Assembly (NCBI GenBank): GCA_937967535.1
Contig: CALCMV010000249.1
Coordinates: forward strand, 1 to 8,446
Length of the DNA: 8,446 nucleotides
Direction: 5' to 3'
Source of the DNA: an uncultured Saprospiraceae bacterium
GTDB taxonomy: Bacteria; Bacteroidota; Bacteroidia; Chitinophagales; Saprospiraceae
Below the pieces are notes generated by a model that saw only the letters and a program-made list of their open reading frames with translations, was not told the DNA's origin and ran no database searches. Each line of letters begins with the position of its first letter. The first letter of the stretch is position 1. A program made the position numbers and the translations under genes. This document shows positions 6,058-8,446 of the stretch, piece after piece.

Positions 6058-6119
6058 GTGCATAGCGTCAGCCCCATTTTTAACTATGCACTTGAATTAT
6101 GAACTCTGAACCATGAACC
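6058..6119. repeat. Stem-loop and mirrored heptamer array right of element B
   Basis: GTGCATAG (6058-6065) pairs with CTATGCAC (6084-6091) around 18 bases. It is followed directly by TTGAATT, ATGAACT, CTGAACC and ATGAACC (6092-6119), which on the other strand read as GGTTCAT-type heptamers like those at 5450-5491. The array ends 29 bases before the next start codon, so the repeats are probably transcribed in that gene's leader. Confidence 0.7.
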
Positions 6120-6148
6120 AAAAAAAGTTTTTCAATTAGGGCAAAATA

Positions 6149-7726
6149 ATGAATAAGCTCAAAACATATCTTCTCCTCATTGCAATCTTCCTGATTTCGG
6201 TCTTGGTACGTGTGCCGCACCTTGACCGTCCGCTATCCAAGCACCACGAATTTTGTACGGCTATCGTCCTCATTCCCTTGCAAAACTGGGCAGAGAACGG
6301 CGCATCCACTTACCGATACAGCCCAAGCATCACCTTTGAAGGAACAGCCAACCAACACATCGAAAACCTGACCGCCTATCCCGTCGAAGCCGAGGGTCGT
6401 TACTACTACCTGTCGCATCCGCCTTTTGCTTATTTATTGCCCTATTTTTGCTTTCAGATTTTGGGTGTATATCCGACACCGCTTGCCTTGCAGATTTTCA
6501 ATTTGCTGTTTCATTTGCTGTCTTGTTTGTTGATTTATGAAATTGTAAGAATGATTACTGGAAAAACATCAGAAAAGATACATTTTGACAGTTTGACGGC
6601 TTTTCTTATTTACCTCTTTGCGCCTGCTACGCTATGGTTTCATGGCAATGCGTATATGTCAGATATGTTTATATCCAATATTTTTATTTTAGGTATTTGG
6701 TTGGTGTTGAAAGCATTTTTAAGAGGAGAAAAAACGAGGATGCCCGATAGCTCAAAAGTATTCGACATATTGCATGTAGCATCAACTGCTACGGTTATTT
6801 TTCTGATGATTTATACGGAGTGGTTGGGCAATTTTTTCGCATTTGGGGTCTTCGTTTTAGCATTAATAAAAGCATTTTCAAAAAAAGAAAAAGGAAGGCG
6901 CAGGTACTACTTGGCTATCGCGGGTGCTTGTGTGTGTGGCGTGGTCGGGGGATTGGCTTTGATATTTTGGCAATATAGCAGCATAGCGGGTTTTGAGGTT
7001 TATTGGGCGTATTTTTCGCATCGTTTTGGGGCGCGTAGCGGGGCGCAATTTTCTGATAATGGCATTTTTTATTTTTTATGGAAATATACTAAAATGACGC
7101 TGCGAATCGGACGACATTACGCAACGGGTTTTTTGCCTGTATTCTTATTGGGGGCGGTGCTGTGGGGAGCATTATTTTCCCAAACAAAAAAAATAATTCA
7201 GCCTGCGAATACTGCTGCGCGATACTTTTGGTGGCTTGCCGGATTTCCGATTCTGATGCACCATTTAGTCTTTGTAGAATTTACTTTGGTGCATGATTTC
7301 GCAGTATTGAAAGGCGGAATTTTATTGGCAGTGGGTATCGGGCTTTTGGTCGAAAAATTGGCGCATCACAAAAGCATAGCGTTTAAATCCGGTGCTTTTG
7401 TGATGGTTTTTCTCTGCATCGCCCAATACTACTACATCAACCGCCCCGGCAAAATCAGTCAAAACGGCGACCTATACAACTATATGCAAACGCTCGGCGA
7501 AAACATTCGCAACAATACCCAAGCCGATGAACTTATCTTTTTGAATGGCTACAAACCCGACCCACAAGTGATGTATTATGCGCGGAGAAATATGCTGCGT
7601 GCAGCAGATAGCACAGAGGTCAAAACAATATTAGAAGAGAGAGGTGCAGTACGTGGTGTATTATTTACGATTAAAAATTATAAAATTGAGAATATCGAAA
7701 AAATAAATGCGAGTCAGAAATATTAG
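6149..7726 (+). CDS. Polytopic membrane protein, probable GT-C-type glycosyltransferase
   Basis: This 525-residue protein starts with a membrane helix (about 5-21) followed by RVPHLDRPLSKHHEF, placing D25 and E34 in the first external loop as in GT-C enzymes such as the ArnT/PMT and PMT_2 groups, which move sugars from lipid-phosphate donors. YYYLSHPPFAYLLPYFCFQILGVYPTPLALQIFN (86-119) matches the H-P-P, membrane helix, G-x-x-x-x-x-L pattern of that superfamily. About eleven to twelve hydrophobic segments follow, near 93-110, 113-134, 150-166, 172-190, 208-226, 228-243, 255-276, 326-345, 358-380, 387-403 and 413-429, with a soluble tail (430-525) beginning NRPGKISQNG. The ATG is first after an in-frame stop at 6137-6139. 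It appears monocistronic. The GT-C fold is a fair inference; donor and acceptor are unknown. Confidence 0.8.
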   Translation: MNKLKTYLLLIAIFLISVLVRVPHLDRPLSKHHEFCTAIVLIPLQNWAENGASTYRYSPSITFEGTANQHIENLTAYPVEAEGRYYYLSHPPFAYLLPYFCFQILGVYPTPLALQIFNLLFHLLSCLLIYEIVRMITGKTSEKIHFDSLTAFLIYLFAPATLWFHGNAYMSDMFISNIFILGIWLVLKAFLRGEKTRMPDSSKVFDILHVASTATVIFLMIYTEWLGNFFAFGVFVLALIKAFSKKEKGRRRYYLAIAGACVCGVVGGLALIFWQYSSIAGFEVYWAYFSHRFGARSGAQFSDNGIFYFLWKYTKMTLRIGRHYATGFLPVFLLGAVLWGALFSQTKKIIQPANTAARYFWWLAGFPILMHHLVFVEFTLVHDFAVLKGGILLAVGIGLLVEKLAHHKSIAFKSGAFVMVFLCIAQYYYINRPGKISQNGDLYNYMQTLGENIRNNTQADELIFLNGYKPDPQVMYYARRNMLRAADSTEVKTILEERGAVRGVLFTIKNYKIENIEKINASQKY

Positions 7727-7777
7727 ACTTTGAAAATTAGTACCTAAATCGTGAAGTCTTGCACAGTTTTGGCAAAA

Positions 7778-7808
7778 AATGAGTGAATGAGTGAATGTTG
7801 AATGAGTG
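7778..7808. repeat. Octamer tandem array (AATGAGTG)
   Basis: Units AATGAGTG, AATGAGTG, AATGTTG (7 bases) and AATGAGTG abut the left target duplication of element C. A matching array in opposite orientation ends at 8096, also with a 7-base unit among its octamers. Confidence 0.8.
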
Positions 7809-7816
7809 AATTTTTC

Positions 7817-7980
7817 GGTTCTTTGACAATTTTTGCAAAAAAAGAAAATTAGTTTTTAGGTTAAAAAAAATCATAAAGTTTAAATGTTTGGATGTCAATG
7901 CAAAACCTATAAGGTTTTCAAAAACCTTATAGGTTTGGGCGCAGGGCAGAAATCCTTTTTACAAAAATTGTCAAAGAGCC
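7817..7980. mobile_element. Element C: 164-bp MITE with 8-bp target duplication, ISL3-like ends
   Basis: Terminal inverted repeats of 19 bp (7817-7835 GGTTCTTTGACAATTTTTG, and its complement at 7962-7980 with one mismatch, reading GGCTCTT from the right) are flanked immediately on both sides by the direct repeat AATTTTTC (7809-7816 and 7981-7988). Ends beginning GGCTCTT with an 8-bp AT-rich duplication are characteristic of the ISL3 family of insertion sequences. The element is far too short for a transposase, so it would be a non-autonomous derivative moved by an ISL3 enzyme elsewhere. The interior carries one strong hairpin. Confidence 0.85.
7903..7936. repeat. Perfect 16-bp hairpin inside element C
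   Basis: AAACCTATAAGGTTTT (7903-7918) pairs completely with AAAACCTTATAGGTTT (7921-7936) around a nominal CA loop. It is related to the hairpin at 5910-5941. Nearly identical CCTATAAGG/CCTTATAGG palindromes are, as I recall, dispersed in Bacteroidota genomes. Confidence 0.9.
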
Positions 7981-8026
7981 AATTTTTCTAATGAATAATA
8001 CTAAAATGTACTAATGTTTCTGAATT

Positions 8027-8096
8027 ATCGCATTGTAACATTATCACATTGGCGCATTAATTATTCACTCATTCGCTCATTCAAAATTCACTCATT
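8027..8096. repeat. Octamer tandem array ending in CATT
   Basis: Nine consecutive units of 7-8 bases: ATCGCATT, GTAACATT, ATCACATT, GGCGCATT, AATTATT, CACTCATT, CGCTCATT, CAAAATT, CACTCATT. The second half of each unit is nearly constant and the first half varies. The last part is the inverted counterpart of 7778-7808. Confidence 0.8.
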
Positions 8097-8102
8097 ATGG
8101 TA

Positions 8103-8177
8103 GTGGCTTCGCCACGTTGAGTAATATCTAAAGTATAACTAACTAAAGTTTCGGCTAGCCGTTTAAGTTTGCTCAAC
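8103..8177. repeat. GTGGCTTCGCCAC hairpin and adjoining palindromes
   Basis: GTGGC/GCCAC (8103-8115, loop TTC) is followed by GTTGAG (8116-8121), which can pair with CTCAAC (8172-8177). They enclose the perfect 10-base palindrome CGGCTAGCCG (8152-8161). These could fold into a compact multi-stem structure; function unknown. Confidence 0.5.
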
Positions 8178-8192
8178 TTTGATAATCAGTAA

Positions 8193-8444
8193 TGAGTGTG
8201 ACACACATAAGTGGATTTATAATATCAAAATGCTTCTTTGATTTAATAAATATAGATTGAGCGTACTGTAATGACTGCTTTAGCTGTCAAGTGTAGTTTA
8301 ACTTAATATTCAATTACTTAAAAATCATTGCTTTGTGACAAATCGATGCCCACTTGACAGCTAAAGCAGTCATTACGGAGGCTCATGCTAATCTTGGCTT
8401 TTTCTGATTTCATATTATAAGTCCACTAATGTGTGTCACACTCA
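8193..8444. mobile_element. Element D: 252-bp nested inverted-repeat element
   Basis: The outer ends at 8193-8227 and 8410-8444 are 35-base inverted repeats with 32 matches, both starting TGAGTGTGACACACAT from the outside. An inner pair (8268-8293 and 8351-8376) is an exact 26-bp inverted repeat. The two pairs are almost concentric (midpoints about 8319 and 8322). The TGAG...CTCA ends with GTGGA inside somewhat recall IS3-type insertion sequences, but this is weak. The window ends too soon to check a target duplication. No transposase is encoded. Confidence 0.65.
8268..8376. repeat. Inner inverted repeat of element D
   Basis: Bases 8268-8293 recur exactly inverted at 8351-8376. Each arm contains TGACTGCTTTAGCTGTCA, itself an imperfect hairpin (TGAC/GTCA and GC/GC around TTTA). 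This is the same motif, in diverged form, as the left end of element A (TGACGACTTTAGCCGTCA at 553-570). Confidence 0.8.
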
Positions 8445-8446
8445 AA

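Larger units (their letters stand above)
7727..8446. other. Non-coding repeat-dense spacer to the end of the window
   Basis: No credible gene is present in these 720 bases. In order they hold an octamer array, a miniature element with target duplication and a central hairpin, a longer octamer array in opposite orientation, a short GC hairpin with palindromes, and a nested inverted-repeat element that ends two bases before the window does. Confidence 0.7.

Noticed and set aside
7778..8096. The regularly spaced short repeats, considered as a CRISPR array
   Set aside because: Units are only 7-8 bases with no unique spacers between them, and no cas genes are in the window.
1..8446. tRNA, rRNA or riboswitch genes
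   Set aside because: I saw no cloverleaf with a TTCRANNC arm, no conserved rRNA segment and no known riboswitch core on either strand. A covariance-model scan would be needed to exclude weak cases.

Overview
The window looks like chromosomal DNA of a Bacteroidota bacterium, probably cytophaga-like. The reasons are: coding DNA of moderate GC set in very AT-rich spacers; almost no Shine-Dalgarno sequences; one promoter candidate of the Bacteroidota type (TTTG then TAnnTTTG); an LspA with the long loop usual in that phylum; and a TraR/DksA protein that keeps only one zinc-finger cysteine. Placement below phylum is a guess.

Layout. 1-69 (minus) is the first 23 codons of a protein resembling the DUF4175 group. 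70-844 is non-coding and holds short repeats plus a nested inverted-repeat element (A, 540-821). 845-2572 (plus) is a compact cluster: an HNH endonuclease, a GNAT acetyltransferase with an extra C-terminal domain, and a DinB-like protein. Converging on it with a 12-base gap is a minus-strand pair, lspA (2585-3193) and a TraR/DksA-family gene (3391-3804), with a probable terminator between them and a promoter, leader and clear Shine-Dalgarno upstream. 4274-5407 (plus) is a DAO-type FAD oxidoreductase. 5408-6148 is non-coding and almost filled by a second nested element (B, 5494-6015) flanked by 7-base tandem repeats in mirrored orientation. 6149-7726 (plus) is a large GT-C-like membrane protein. 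7727-8446 is non-coding and holds a 164-bp miniature transposable element with an 8-bp target duplication (C, 7817-7980), mirrored 8-base tandem repeats, and a fourth nested element (D, 8193-8444).

How parts relate. The HNH, GNAT and DinB genes probably share a transcript, although their products belong to no common pathway I recognise. LspA is lipoprotein-maturation housekeeping and the DksA-like protein is a probable transcription factor; I recall the two being neighbours in other Bacteroidota. The membrane glycosyltransferase-like gene stands alone between repeat-rich spacers.

The unusual content is in the spacers. Four transposase-less elements share one design: concentric inverted repeats, with near-perfect hairpins as pairs in inverted orientation or as a single central hairpin. 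Hairpin motifs recur between elements (A with D, B with C). Several differences between copies fall on both sides of a stem and keep the pairing. This resembles REPIN/MITE biology and is the most likely place for something undescribed.
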